61,862 bases of DNA from a bacterium (GCA_023512255.1 JAILZY010000012.1:1-61862); one strand, 5' to 3'; shown: positions 18,746 through 28,112, counted from the first letter of the stretch. Numbers and translations: made by a program. Notes: generated from the sequence alone by a model not told the origin.

Positions 18746-18850
18746 CGCTCTTATATATCAGACACCATAAACCCTATATCAGAACAACCATAAACCCTCG
18801 AAGGGGCTATTAGGGTTATGTCTCTCAATGGTAGCTAATAAATAAGAGCA
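18746..18850 (-). mobile_element. MITE family 1, copy 2 (TSD ACAGGAAT)
   Basis: This is a 105-bp copy in reverse orientation, with ends CGCTCTTAT and ATAAGAGCA. It is flanked by the exact 8-bp direct repeat ACAGGAAT (18738-18745 and 18851-18858). It lacks the internal AAGAGCTA present in the other two copies. Confidence 0.93.
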
Positions 18851-18882
18851 ACAGGAATATAATCTCTCATCTGTCTTTTCGT

Positions 18883-19260
18883 TCATTTCTCTCTCAAGTT
18901 GCCCCTTTGATCCGCCCCTGTCTCATCTTCTGATCCGCCTGCAGAGGAGCGGCGATCCTCACGGGCGATCTCACGCTTCCATCTCATAAGCTGAAACGTT
19001 CCACCAGCCACAGCGACAAAGATGACCACCCCGGTAAAAAATAAAGACTTGCTGCTCAGATAAAGCTTGGCTAAAATTAGGATGGCCAGAATCAGAAATA
19101 CCCCTCCCATGAGGGCTAGAAAAATACACGAGAGCACCAACCCCAGCTTTCTCCTTCGCTGGCCGTGCAAAAGCCGCAATAAGATATCATAAGAGCCAAA
19201 TACAAGTACCAGCCCCATGATATACAATCCAAAAGAATCAAACATAAGATCCGAATTCAT
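18883..19260 (-). CDS. Small three-helix membrane protein
   Basis: The 125-residue protein has three predicted membrane helices (about residues 9-28, 39-63 and 71-90) and a highly charged C-terminal tail (KREIAREDRRSSAGGSEDE) that is likely cytoplasmic. No family was recognised. A GAAGAGGG-like site precedes the ATG. It lies between rlpA and fdhD on the same strand but is separated from both by MITE-like repeats, so it is probably its own transcription unit. The assignment as a real gene rests on the ribosome site and coherent topology. Confidence 0.6.
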   Translation of the reverse strand: MNSDLMFDSFGLYIMGLVLVFGSYDILLRLLHGQRRRKLGLVLSCIFLALMGGVFLILAILILAKLYLSSKSLFFTGVVIFVAVAGGTFQLMRWKREIAREDRRSSAGGSEDETGADQRGNLREK

Positions 19261-19314
19261 CCCTCTTCACCCCTCGCGGGCATCACCTTAGCGCTATTTT
19301 CTGCTTACTTTTTG

Positions 19315-19354
19315 GCTGATTAGCAAATCGGCTTGCTGATTAGCGAATCGGCTT
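19315..19354 (+). repeat. 20-bp tandem duplication
   Basis: GCTGATTAGCAAATCGGCTT (19315-19334) is followed by a copy with one change (A to G) at 19335-19354. It is upstream of the small membrane protein gene. Confidence 0.92.
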
Positions 19355-19480
19355 ATTTTTTTATATCAACCCTATAATTATCCAGTACTTATCAGTACCA
19401 TATCATTTCCAGCCCCCTTTGGCAAGCCGAGAGCAAACCCTGTGAGCATAGAAAATAAAGAAAAAAAGAAAATAACTAAA

Positions 19481-19596
19481 TGCTTCTTTCGCAAACTGCG
19501 TAACACAAGTGCACAGCGGATCAATTAGGCTATCAATTGTAGCTCGCGGACCTTGTGCCCGCTCCCAGCTTGCGCGCTTTGTTAACGAAATAATCA
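19481..19596 (-). mobile_element. MITE-like family 3, copy B1
   Basis: Read in reverse, this matches the element at 30701-30815 along its whole length. Shared blocks include TGCGTAACxCAAGTGC, GATCAATTA, CTATCAATTGTAGC and GCGGACCTTG. Its ends are worn (TTCTTTCGC, AACGAAATAATCA). Confidence 0.7.
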
Positions 19597-19601
19597 CTAA
19601 G

Positions 19602-19706
19602 TGGTTTCCTCGTAAAGTGCGATAGCAGCTCCAATTACCCCATCAATCGCAGGAACGGCCCCCATATGGTTGCCAAAATTGCATGCTTTGTTAGCGAAAA
19701 AAACCA
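19602..19706 (-). mobile_element. MITE-like family 3, copy B2, abutting the rlpA stop
   Basis: The ends are TGGTTTCCTCG and TTAGCGAAAAAAACCA. The interior matches copy A (14980-15100) in reverse (CCAATTACCCxATCAATCGCA, GCCAAAATTG). It lies five bases from copy B1, and its right end touches the rlpA stop codon at 19707. Confidence 0.7.
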
Positions 19707-20384
19707 CTATTCGGCTACGATAAAAGAGCCAGTATAGCCCATAGCCTCAAGCTCACGTAAGGTCTTGCGGGCTGAGGCGATGCGGCTAAATGGGCCAACC
19801 CAAACCCGATGAAGCAGCACAGAATCCGGTCTCTGATAAACTACCTGCCGGATCGGATAGTATGGAGAAAGCTGCTGTTGGAGACGATCTGCATTGGCCT
19901 GATAGAGAAAAGCCCCAATTTGGATAAAGAAATCAGCCCTCTGCCTATCTTCCTGATCAGGCAGCCGAACCAACTCGATCCTTACTGGTGCTAGACCATC
20001 CTCAGCCATGCCCAGAGCACAAGCCGCACCATACGAGAGATCAAGAATTCTATCTTTAACAAAAGGCCCTCGGTCGTTAATCTTGACTATGAGAGATTTC
20101 TGATTCTTCAGGTTGGTTATCCGGGCATAACAACCTAAGGGGAGATAGCGGTGAGCCGCACTATTCTTATACATATCGTAGACCTCTCCATTGGCGGTCC
20201 TTCGGCCATGAAACTCAGCACCATACCAAGAAGCAATCCCCTCCTCCGTATAGTTGAGGGGAAAGTCAAGACTCTCTCGCGGTGGAGGCTTCGGAAGGCG
20301 AACCGATCTAGCTGCACAGGCCAGGCAGGTAATACAAACCAGAAAAATCAAACTATATCGCCATAGAGGAGGAAAAAAAACCAT
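19707..20384 (-). CDS. rlpA: RlpA septal-ring lipoprotein with SPOR domain
   Basis: The 225-residue protein has an N-terminal lipoprotein signal with lipobox LACA (Cys at about residue 22). A double-psi beta-barrel follows (GIASWYGAEFHGRRTANGE...KINDRGPFVKDRILDLS), with the conserved His and the Asp-Arg-Gly-Pro motif. The C terminus is a SPOR domain (FFIQIGAFLYQANADRL) that binds denuded peptidoglycan at the septum. The family includes lytic transglycosylases. It is transcribed alone; a family-3 element directly abuts its stop codon and may have replaced the original terminator. Confidence 0.92.
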   Translation of the reverse strand: MVFFPPLWRYSLIFLVCITCLACAARSVRLPKPPPRESLDFPLNYTEEGIASWYGAEFHGRRTANGEVYDMYKNSAAHRYLPLGCYARITNLKNQKSLIVKINDRGPFVKDRILDLSYGAACALGMAEDGLAPVRIELVRLPDQEDRQRADFFIQIGAFLYQANADRLQQQLSPYYPIRQVVYQRPDSVLLHRVWVGPFSRIASARKTLRELEAMGYTGSFIVAE

Positions 20385-20496
20385 AATTTATTATTTACCA
20401 TTTTTCAGATTGGAGAATCAAGGCGAAAAAGCATAAAAAAACGGAGCGATTGCATGAGAAATTGTTTAGCCAATAATATCAAGATGTTAGTGTTTT

Positions 20497-20630
20497 TTGC
20501 CAAGGGCAAGAGCAGATTCCAAATTACGCGATCAATTGTATGGTAATTATCCAATCAATTGTATAAGCGACCCTTTTGTCCGATGTAGGGGGCCGCCCAA
20601 ATTGGGCAATCTATTAGCAAGAGGACCGAT
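20497..20630 (+). repeat. Degenerate family-3-like repeat
   Basis: Fragments such as CAATCAATTGTAT, GGGGGCCGCCCAAATTGGG and CTATTAGCAAGAGGACC resemble parts of family-3 elements, but boundaries and ends are not clear. It is part of a 949-bp gene-free stretch (20385-21333). Confidence 0.35.
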
Positions 20631-20636
20631 GAGTAG

Positions 20637-20690
20637 ATTTTCAGGCAATCGCCCTGGCATAAGATTTTCAAACAATCGCTCTGGCATAAA
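20637..20690 (+). repeat. 27-bp imperfect tandem repeat related to family-4 ends
   Basis: Two adjacent 27-bp units (20637-20663 and 20664-20690) share ATTTTCA, CAATCG and CTGGCATAA. The CAATCGCTCTGGCATAA portion resembles the end of the repeat at 1-74. Confidence 0.88.
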
Positions 20691-20697
20691 AACTCAT

Positions 20698-20857
20698 TTC
20701 ACTACCGACACTTTTTTATCGTCATGCCCGCGAAAGTGATAATCCATAGTATAATTGCAGCAACCCTGTGGATTTCCGCCCACGCGAGAATGACATGAAA
20801 TGCCTGCACTTTCAGTCCGTATACAAAACCGGAAGATAAAATGTGTCCAGTAGCAAG
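20698..20857 (-). mobile_element. MITE family 2, copy 1 (TSD AAACTCAT)
   Basis: This 160-bp non-coding element is in reverse orientation to the copy at 29425. The ends read TTCACTACCGACAC and GTGTCCAGTAGCAAG, and it is flanked by exact 8-bp repeats AAACTCAT (20690-20697 and 20858-20865). The interior is nearly identical to the other copy, including TTTCAGTCCGTATACAAAACC-like sequence. Confidence 0.92.
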
Positions 20858-20874
20858 AAACTCATTTGGGAGAG

Positions 20875-20909
20875 AAGGGTCCCCGGCTCGTCCTTTGCCG
20901 GGGACCCTT
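20875..20909 (+). other. GC-rich hairpin pair in non-coding DNA
   Basis: A perfect 13-bp stem (20875-20887 with 20897-20909, AAGGGTCCCCGGC type) is followed directly by a second, 7-bp hairpin (ACCGGCA...TGCCGGT, about 20911-20933). The two stand between a MITE and the ATPase gene. No T run follows. Confidence 0.6.
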
Positions 20910-21227
20910 GGACCGGCATGTCGCCTTGCCGGTATGGGGTGAAGAGGGTTCGGTAATTTTTCTATCCCGGACCACAACAGAAAAAATTTTCTCTTCCTCA
21001 GCCTCAAAGTTCTGAGGTCAGAAAGAGTTTACATCATTGCTGGGATTAGCATACAGGACCTTACCCTGGCCCTGCTAAAGATAAATAATGCACTCTAATT
21101 TTATATGGCCTTAGCAGGCAGGGCATTGCCTCCTGGGCTATGCTCCTGATTCCCCTTGAGGCCATACAGCCTAAACATGCAGGGTATTGCCTGGGGCAAA
21201 AATAAAATTTTCATCCTTAAATTGTAT

Positions 21228-21250
21228 AACATCTTATTGTATAAGATGTT
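21228..21250 (-). terminator. Hairpin downstream of the MoxR-like gene
   Basis: A perfect 10-bp stem (AACATCTTAT with ATAAGATGTT) encloses a 3-base loop, about 85 bases after the stop codon of the minus-strand ATPase gene. It is AT-rich, so the terminator function is a guess. Confidence 0.4.
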
Positions 21251-21333
21251 GTTTCTTATAATTAAGAATTAATATATTATTGTATAATTAAGTCAATATA
21301 TTCTTGCCCACAAAACACATAGAGGGCGGTATC

Positions 21334-22659
21334 TTAAGACCAAAACGTCTCAACGTCTTCTTCCAATCCACAGATCAGCTCAATAGTTTCCTTTTTGGCA
21401 GCCATGTTTTTCAAAGCCGCGCAGTATTGACGAAGCAAACTTACGGCCTTGTCTGCCTCTGATTTATAAGAAAGAGGAATGACCTTCCTAGATATCGCTT
21501 GAGACAGTTTCTGCCGCAGGCTAAAACCTGGCTTCTCCCTCATATTTTCAAGAGCGGAAACTATCCTGGCTGGCTTCATATTATCCTCTTCTTTCGATCT
21601 TTTCATCTCCCACACCAGCCTGGTCATTGACAAGACATCTTCCAGCACCTCACGGTCATCTCTAAAGTATTTGCGGGCCGTGTCTACGATTGTATCGAGA
21701 CGCTCTTTTTCCTCCTTTTTGCCCAGGATACAGAGCAGATAATACATCTGATCAAGGTCCTTTTCCTCAACCGTAGTCCGAAGATCAAGGAGGGCCGCGG
21801 CACGCAACAAGTTCTGAATCTTGACACTAGTGCGGTCACTGACAAGGTAATTAGGCTGCTCCGGATCCGAGGCTCTAACTTCTTCCATATATCGTCTTAC
21901 AATGTAATTTTTGAGGAAAATAATATAGTCAGGAATCTCAATGCGCTGGCTCTTGACCACCTCTTTCAGAGCGCACAGCTCACTCAGTTTGATCTTTTCC
22001 TTCGGATCAACTACCTGACCCTGATTAGCCTGGAAAACATGATCAATCAGTACCTGAAGATATAGATTCTTATTCTCCGGTATATAACTCTTGTATAAAA
22101 AGCGGTCTAAAACCGCCTCCAGCACCTCAGTAGCCCGAACATAATTAGCTGTGGCGATCACAGTGTTTAGCGGTGAGATGATTTGATTTTCACCATTCGT
22201 GAACCTTCTTTCGTTCAGCAGCGAGAGCAAAGAGCGAAGCAGCATATCACTAGCATCGAAAACCTCATCCAGAAAGGCAAAATCCGCCAGCACAATAGAA
22301 CCATCGACATTGTGAACCAGCTTTCCTCGCTCCTTGAGCTGGATAAGATCATAGGCTCCGAACAGATTGTCGGGCATGGTATCTTTGGTAAGCTGCTTCT
22401 CAAATATAGTTACCCGATCAAAGCAATTGAAGATCTGCCTTGCTTGAAGACTCTTGGCTGTACCGGTACGGCTGAAGAGGAGCTGATGCTCTTCAGTGAG
22501 AAGAGCGTAGAATGACTGCCGAATGATTTCTCGCCGGCCGACAATCTGATGGCTGACAAACTCAATCAGCGTATTGATCTTTTTAGCCGTCTCAAAAATG
22601 ACCTCCAGAGGCTCCTCCTCTGGAGGAGTATAGGCCACTGCTTTAAGTTCAGTTCTCAT
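21334..22659 (-). CDS. MoxR/RavA-like AAA+ ATPase
   Basis: The 441-residue protein resembles the MoxR family, RavA branch. It has VSHQIVGRREIIRQSFYALL, a Walker A-like FSRTGTAKS, Walker B/insert FAFLDEVFDASDMLLRSLL and LLNERRFTNGE, and a sensor region NTVIATANY. The first glycine of the usual GPPGTAKS loop is replaced by Ser-Arg, although the GTAKS core is kept. MoxR ATPases usually work with a VWA-domain partner to insert cofactors or assemble complexes. No VWA gene is adjacent, which is unusual. A helical lid follows at the C terminus. It is a single gene flanked by non-coding DNA. Confidence 0.85.
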   Translation of the reverse strand: MRTELKAVAYTPPEEEPLEVIFETAKKINTLIEFVSHQIVGRREIIRQSFYALLTEEHQLLFSRTGTAKSLQARQIFNCFDRVTIFEKQLTKDTMPDNLFGAYDLIQLKERGKLVHNVDGSIVLADFAFLDEVFDASDMLLRSLLSLLNERRFTNGENQIISPLNTVIATANYVRATEVLEAVLDRFLYKSYIPENKNLYLQVLIDHVFQANQGQVVDPKEKIKLSELCALKEVVKSQRIEIPDYIIFLKNYIVRRYMEEVRASDPEQPNYLVSDRTSVKIQNLLRAAALLDLRTTVEEKDLDQMYYLLCILGKKEEKERLDTIVDTARKYFRDDREVLEDVLSMTRLVWEMKRSKEEDNMKPARIVSALENMREKPGFSLRQKLSQAISRKVIPLSYKSEADKAVSLLRQYCAALKNMAAKKETIELICGLEEDVETFWS

Positions 22660-23208
22660 CTTTCACCAACCTAACTCGATTCCCTTGCACCCAGATATTA
22701 ATTCCCTTACACCCAAATATTACACCTAGACTTCTATTTTTATTTTACTGTACATCTTGCAATATTAATGCCATATAAGGATGCAGCTAGTTAAAAATTT
22801 TTCGCTCTTCATCCTACTTGCCTGAAATAGTCAGATTTATCAATCTGCTAGCAAGTACCGCGCTAGCAGGTACACAGAAAGTCTCTAAGTCTGCAAAAAT
22901 AAATCAATGTCTGCGAAGATAAATCAATTCGCATTTTTGCCATAAAAAGATAACCGCAAAGAAAGCAAATCATGTCTCGTCCAAGGATTAATAAAAGGAA
23001 AGGATAATTATTGCATTTTTGCCTATCAATTGCCAAAATGCAAAATCAAACTTTTTGATGAAATTATTACTCCTAATTTACTAAAAATAATCATTGAATT
23101 GATATAAATTAAACTCTTTTGCTTTCTTTAGTAGCCGATTATCCAATGAAAAGCCGATGTTATTCCAGTGAAGCCAATTTGTTGATTATTTTGTAAGAGT
23201 TAAAAACT
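22660..23208. other. Gene-free region with stuttered repeat
   Basis: No gene or RNA was recognised in this 549-bp AT-rich spacer between divergent genes. It contains an imperfect 22-bp tandem pair (22679-22700 and 22701-22722, ATTCCCTTGCACCCAGATATTA type) next to the ATPase start, and shorter reiterations (AAATCAATGTCTGC/AAATCAATTCGC). It probably holds both promoters. Confidence 0.5.
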
Positions 23209-25869
23209 ATGGAAAATAAAATTATGCAGCCCTGCTTGAAAATGAGTGTAAAAATCTGTCTTATATCTGCCCTCTTAAAAAAAACTCTTATCCTCATAGC
23301 CGCGGCGGCGACACTAATCAGTCTGCTCCTGCCGCAAAATAGCCTAGTTTCAGCCGCTCCCCTAAGCGGTCGAAGAAAAATGCCTCTGAGCCTTCAAACC
23401 GCTGCTCCCCTGAGCGATCGAAGGAAGCTTCAGCTCAGAGAAAAATCAAGACCGATTGGGCAAGAAAAAGCCTACCCCTACCCTGACCATAACCCGGCCC
23501 TGGCCCTGGATAATCGGGGGAATATGTACCTAGTCTGGGAGCGCGGCAATGAGCTTTGGTGGGCAGCCAATCGAGATGGCAATTGGATCATCTGCCAGAA
23601 GATGCCAGGGCAAGGAGGAACCCGGCCTGTTTTGATCTATGAACAGAATCTGAGCCTAGAGAAGGGCGCGTCTTCGCCAGATCAAACCATCTCTGAGGAT
23701 TATGAGGATGATGATGTAAACCGCAAGCCTTCCGGCACTCTTTTTTGTGTCTGGGAAACCTTGACCTATCCCAAAAGGCTTATGGGGTCAATAGGCTCGA
23801 TCGGCGAAAGTGGAGTGGTTTCCTGGAGCAAGCCGCTTCAGCTCACCAAAGATGACTATCATGATTATCGAGTGGCGCTGGTTGCTGACAATGCTCACCG
23901 TCTCCTGATGCTCTGGCTCCAGCGGGCATCTCTTGACGACGATGCCGATCTCTATTATCAGAATATTACCCTTCAACCTATCGGCTGGAATCAGCAGCCG
24001 CGGCCGATCGGCTCGGATCAGACCGAGCTGTTGACCGATGCGGCTACTCAGGTGGCGCATCAGGAGGCTGTGGCTAACCAATCGCCTTGGGTAGGTCAGG
24101 GGGGAGGGCTACCTGAAGATCCGATTGAGGTGGTTGATCCCACCTCTCCGCAGGTTACCGCTGGCTGTGTGGAAATAATCTTAGCCAAATTAACCCTTGA
24201 GTTTCCCACGCTGATCCCTATTTTCGGAAGGGGTATCGGGGTTGAATTGGCTAACTTTAGCTGTGCCAATTCAGGCTTTCGGCCAGTGCAAAACCCCTCT
24301 TTTCGGACTCCGCTAGTCCTGGATGAGCTGGCGCTTGACCTTGAGCTCGGCTCTCACCTGGAAGTCGGCTTATCTCTTTTCTCCTCCGGCCAGGTAGCGA
24401 TCCACAAAAACCCTCCTGCGGATCACTCCCCTGTCGAACAAACCATAGCCACCTATGGAGGAGCCACCGACTTTACCTACCTCTCTCATCCCATCCCCCT
24501 GTCTATCGGTGGAGCCTGGCTTGGGGCCTTCAGGATAGGCCAAGCTTTGGCCGCAGGCGCTTCGGTCTCCTTGATCAAAAGGCCCAATAACCCTCAACGT
24601 CCCCAGGAACTTTTGATCTATATTATTCTCGAGGCTGGTCCCGAGGCGGTATTAAACCATTTTTTCGGGGAAAGGATTGAGGGAGTAGCTACTGCCGAAA
24701 TCGCGGCTGAGCTCTACCTCAGCCTCTCATCTGGGCCACCGATTATTACTCAGGCTAGGGCGATCCATGTAACTGGAGCGCTCCGAGCTGGCGGTGAGTG
24801 GGGCGCTCTGGTAGGCAGATACCACGAAGACTATAGATTGAGCGAATCAACCAGGAGCATTGATCCTAACTCCTTTCCGGCATTTAAAAAATGGTTTGAT
24901 CCAAACTCTGCTCAAGATCCTAACTCTGTCCAAAAAGCTTTTCGCTTCTCTGCGGCCAAGCCCATAAGCGTGAGCTCAAAGAAAGATAAGCTCATCAAGA
25001 CAATCTCCTCTCTCACGGGAGAGGGAGATGCCCCGGTATCTGAAATGATCGAATGGGTCAAAGAGCCTCTCATCGGCACAGGCTTAAGGGCAGAAGGAAA
25101 GACGGTCCTGGCTGATATCTCAGATGATATCTATAACGATGGGCCGCCTTCGGTGGCCAAATGCCGATCATCAGGAGAAATTATTGTCGTCTGGACCAAG
25201 GCCCTTGCTGCCTCAAGGCTTGGCACCAAGCTCTATGCGGCCACCTATGCTGAGGCTGAGGATAAGTGGAGCAGCCCGACCGAGATTACCCCCCAGGTCA
25301 GCTTTAACCACGATCCATCTGTAGTATTTGATTCTTATGGAAACCCGATGGTTGTCTGGGCGAGGGCATCGAATGAGGGGCTTTCCTATGAGGAAAGCTC
25401 GGTTAAGAAAATCCTTGATGCGCTTGGGCAGACAGACCTTTTCTATTCGCGGCGAATAGGGGGAGAGTGGACAGCACCGACTCCCTTGGCTACACTCCCC
25501 GGCACTGATGGGCAGGTGAGCCTTGCTGCCGGCCCTTGCGGGGAAATAGCGGCGGTGTGGATCAATCAGACGGGCAAAGAGTTTCTCCTCTATGGCTCGC
25601 TTTGGACCAAGGCCTCAAAGCAGTGGAGCAAGCCGCGATCTATTTCCAGGGCTATTGTGGCCGAGCATCCCCTGGTTATCTACCAAGCCAAAAAGCCTTT
25701 CGTGATTTGGGCTCAGGATAGCGATGGACAGCTTGAGACCTCAGATGATTGGAGGCTGTATTTTTCCACCTTGGATGGCCCAGCCTGGCACTGCCAGAGG
25801 CTTTCGCTTCCCGATGAGCAAAAAAGAAGAAGAGAAAGGCGCCTTTCTCTTCATCTCGGTGAGAGGTGA
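23209..25869 (+). CDS. Large secreted protein, beta-propeller-like
   Basis: The 886-residue protein has an N-terminal signal peptide (hydrophobic LILIAAAATLISLLL, about residues 26-44). Many repeats of the type PALALDNRGNMYLVWERGN, HDYRVALVADNAHRLLMLWLQ and FNHDPSVVFDSYGNPMVVWARA follow. Such W-rich, Asp-box-like blocks occur in sialidase/BNR propellers, but I cannot show an enzyme site. The central part (about 320-560) differs and includes LELGSHLEVGLSLFSSG, which looks like a cell-surface or barrel-type domain. Its 3' end overlaps the convergent histidine kinase gene by 19 bases. The function is unknown and it is probably exported. Confidence 0.75.
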   Translation: MENKIMQPCLKMSVKICLISALLKKTLILIAAAATLISLLLPQNSLVSAAPLSGRRKMPLSLQTAAPLSDRRKLQLREKSRPIGQEKAYPYPDHNPALALDNRGNMYLVWERGNELWWAANRDGNWIICQKMPGQGGTRPVLIYEQNLSLEKGASSPDQTISEDYEDDDVNRKPSGTLFCVWETLTYPKRLMGSIGSIGESGVVSWSKPLQLTKDDYHDYRVALVADNAHRLLMLWLQRASLDDDADLYYQNITLQPIGWNQQPRPIGSDQTELLTDAATQVAHQEAVANQSPWVGQGGGLPEDPIEVVDPTSPQVTAGCVEIILAKLTLEFPTLIPIFGRGIGVELANFSCANSGFRPVQNPSFRTPLVLDELALDLELGSHLEVGLSLFSSGQVAIHKNPPADHSPVEQTIATYGGATDFTYLSHPIPLSIGGAWLGAFRIGQALAAGASVSLIKRPNNPQRPQELLIYIILEAGPEAVLNHFFGERIEGVATAEIAAELYLSLSSGPPIITQARAIHVTGALRAGGEWGALVGRYHEDYRLSESTRSIDPNSFPAFKKWFDPNSAQDPNSVQKAFRFSAAKPISVSSKKDKLIKTISSLTGEGDAPVSEMIEWVKEPLIGTGLRAEGKTVLADISDDIYNDGPPSVAKCRSSGEIIVVWTKALAASRLGTKLYAATYAEAEDKWSSPTEITPQVSFNHDPSVVFDSYGNPMVVWARASNEGLSYEESSVKKILDALGQTDLFYSRRIGGEWTAPTPLATLPGTDGQVSLAAGPCGEIAAVWINQTGKEFLLYGSLWTKASKQWSKPRSISRAIVAEHPLVIYQAKKPFVIWAQDSDGQLETSDDWRLYFSTLDGPAWHCQRLSLPDEQKRRRERRLSLHLGER

Positions 25870-27821
25870 TCGATTTGCTCACTAACTTCTTTCTCCGCTC
25901 CGATGATGTGGCTCAATATTCGGTGTAATTCTTTAATTTCAAATGGCTTTGTGATTATATCTCGAAAGCCGTACTTTCTATAGTCTGCCATGATGGGATC
26001 ATGTGAATAGCCGCTGGTAACAATCGCTTTCACCTGTGGATCAAGCTTTAGGAGCTCCTGAATCGTATCCTTTCCCCCCATTCCTCCCGGGATGGTCAGA
26101 TCCAGGATAACCACATCAAAGGGCTCTCTCTTCTCTTGGGCTCTCTTGTAGAGGTCGATCGCTTCAGACCCTTCACCGACACAATAGACCTCATAGCCAA
26201 GATAGGTCAGCGTCTCACCAACCATGTCTCTGACGCTTCGCTGATCGTCCATGAATAAAATCCTCCCCCGGCCCGAGTAAGGGATATCCTCTGCCAGCTC
26301 CTTCACGGCAAAGATTTCTCTCTCTGAAGCCGGAAGATAAACAGAGAAAATACTTCCAACTCCCAGCTCTGATTTTACAGTAATACATCCTGTATGTTTT
26401 TTGACAATAGAATAGGTAATGGCCAAACCTAACCCACTTCCAGTCTGTTTGGTAGTAAAATAAGGATCGAATATCTTCTGGAGATTCCCTTCCGGTATAC
26501 CGACCCCATTATCCTTGATCGAAATCTTTATATACCGGCCATCTTTCAAGGGTAAATTATCTTCTGCACTCACCACCAAGTTTTCAGCGCAAATATCGAT
26601 CAGCCCGCCATTGGGCATTGACTGGTCAGCATTAATGATCAGGTTACTGATTACCTGCCTGATCTGCCCCTCATCGATTTCCCCCCACCACAGATCATCA
26701 GGCAGAGAGAATCGGCATCCTGTCTTAGAACCGCTCAGGACAAAGGCTGCCGTCTCCTTAATCAGCTTTGATAAAGAGGTGGCTTTTCTCCTTGGCTCTC
26801 CCCCCTTGGAGAAGGTTAAAAGCTGCTGGGTCAAGCTCTTGGCCTGATGGCAGACTCTTTCAGCCTCCTCCAACACCCTGAGGGCACTCTTTCCCGATCG
26901 GGCGTAGAGCTTTCCCAAAGAGATATTTCCCAAAATCGTGGTCATCAGGTTATTAAAATCATGAGCAATTCCACCGGCCAAAATACCGATGGATTCAAGT
27001 TTCTGGGTTCTCTGTAATTCTTCTTCTCTCTTCTTGCGGTCAGATATGTCCTTGAAACTTTCCACCATGCCAATCAGATGGCCACTCGGCCCACGCAAAG
27101 GAGTAGCGGTCAGAATGACGGGAAACCTGCAGCCATCGGCCCGAGTCAGCTCAAGCTCATATTCAAACCGTTCCTCAGCGCCGAGGATATGAGATAGGGG
27201 ACAGTCAGCCGTGTTGCAAAGAGAGTGGGGGAATACCTCATGACATGCTTTCCCGACCACCTCATCCCTGCTCATGCCGAGCATGTTGCAAAAGGTGTCA
27301 TTTGCCCGAAGGAGCCTTAACTCCTTATCGATCACACACATTCCATCGCCGCTGGCGTTGAAGATCAGATCAAGTTCTCTGTAGGCAACTGTAACTGTCT
27401 CCTCTGCTTGCTTGCGCTCGGTGATTTCATGCTGAAGTTGTTTGTTGACTTCCTGTAATTGGAAGGTGCGCTTTCTTACCAGATCCTCAAGGTGATCCCG
27501 GTATTTGGCTAATTCCATCTCAGCTCGCTTTCGCCTAGCAATAATCGCTCGGGCTAGAACACTGAAGGCCATAAAAAGAGAGATGACTATCGAGCGCATC
27601 CAAATTTCATGAGAGCTTAGGGTAAATAAATTTAAATTCTTACCCATACTGCCCTCATGAAAGATAAAGGTATGAAGTGCAGCTTCAAGAATCCAATATA
27701 AAACTGAAAGACCAACTCCCATCAACAGGATATGATCATCCACCTTGATCTGAATCTTGGCTGGATTCTTATTCTTTACCCTTTTTGTCCACAGAAGGGG
27801 AGATAAGGATATTCTACCCAT
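25851..27821 (-). CDS. Hybrid sensor histidine kinase with PAS and REC
   Basis: From the ATG at 27821 (a TTG at 27884 would add 21 residues) the protein has two N-terminal membrane helices, a short coiled coil and a PAS domain (DLIFNASGDGMCVIDKEL). The HisKA box GGIAHDFNNLMTTIL holds the phospho-acceptor His. The ATPase domain carries NLIINADQS, IKDNGVGIPEG and GSGLGLAITYSIV. A C-terminal receiver domain (FMDDQRSVRD, then VVILDLTIPGGMGG with the acceptor Asp) follows. It is probably a membrane-sensing hybrid kinase; ligand and partner are unknown. It converges on, and overlaps by 19 bases, the large secreted protein gene. Confidence 0.92.
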   Translation of the reverse strand: MGRISLSPLLWTKRVKNKNPAKIQIKVDDHILLMGVGLSVLYWILEAALHTFIFHEGSMGKNLNLFTLSSHEIWMRSIVISLFMAFSVLARAIIARRKRAEMELAKYRDHLEDLVRKRTFQLQEVNKQLQHEITERKQAEETVTVAYRELDLIFNASGDGMCVIDKELRLLRANDTFCNMLGMSRDEVVGKACHEVFPHSLCNTADCPLSHILGAEERFEYELELTRADGCRFPVILTATPLRGPSGHLIGMVESFKDISDRKKREEELQRTQKLESIGILAGGIAHDFNNLMTTILGNISLGKLYARSGKSALRVLEEAERVCHQAKSLTQQLLTFSKGGEPRRKATSLSKLIKETAAFVLSGSKTGCRFSLPDDLWWGEIDEGQIRQVISNLIINADQSMPNGGLIDICAENLVVSAEDNLPLKDGRYIKISIKDNGVGIPEGNLQKIFDPYFTTKQTGSGLGLAITYSIVKKHTGCITVKSELGVGSIFSVYLPASEREIFAVKELAEDIPYSGRGRILFMDDQRSVRDMVGETLTYLGYEVYCVGEGSEAIDLYKRAQEKREPFDVVILDLTIPGGMGGKDTIQELLKLDPQVKAIVTSGYSHDPIMADYRKYGFRDIITKPFEIKELHRILSHIIGAEKEVSEQIDHLSPR

Positions 27822-28062
27822 ATTTTCAAGACATCCCCTTTTTATCAGCGCCAAATCAGCGCTAACAATAGAAGGCAGCAGCAAGATTATGATTATATTA
27901 CATTAAAATTAGTAGATGTTATAAACTATTTATAATATCTCACATTTTATTATACATCAAAAAGTTTATATTGTCACATATTTTTTCAGATGCTCCCCAT
28001 CTTTGTGAAGGCGAATAAAGAGCCTCACCCTCCCCTCGCCCCTGAACCATACTAAATTTTTA

Positions 28063-28112
28063 TCGCCCTGTTTATAAGTTAAACTGGTCGCCCTGTTTGT
28101 CGGTTAAACTGG
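28063..28112 (+). repeat. 25-bp tandem repeat
   Basis: TCGCCCTGTTTATAAGTTAAACTGG and a copy with four changes lie head to tail (28063-28087 and 28088-28112), between the kinase and the Tat-protein gene. Confidence 0.9.

Noticed and set aside
20702-21007. 101-codon minus-strand frame
   Set aside because: It lies over MITE family 2 and GC hairpins; its sequence is repeat-derived.
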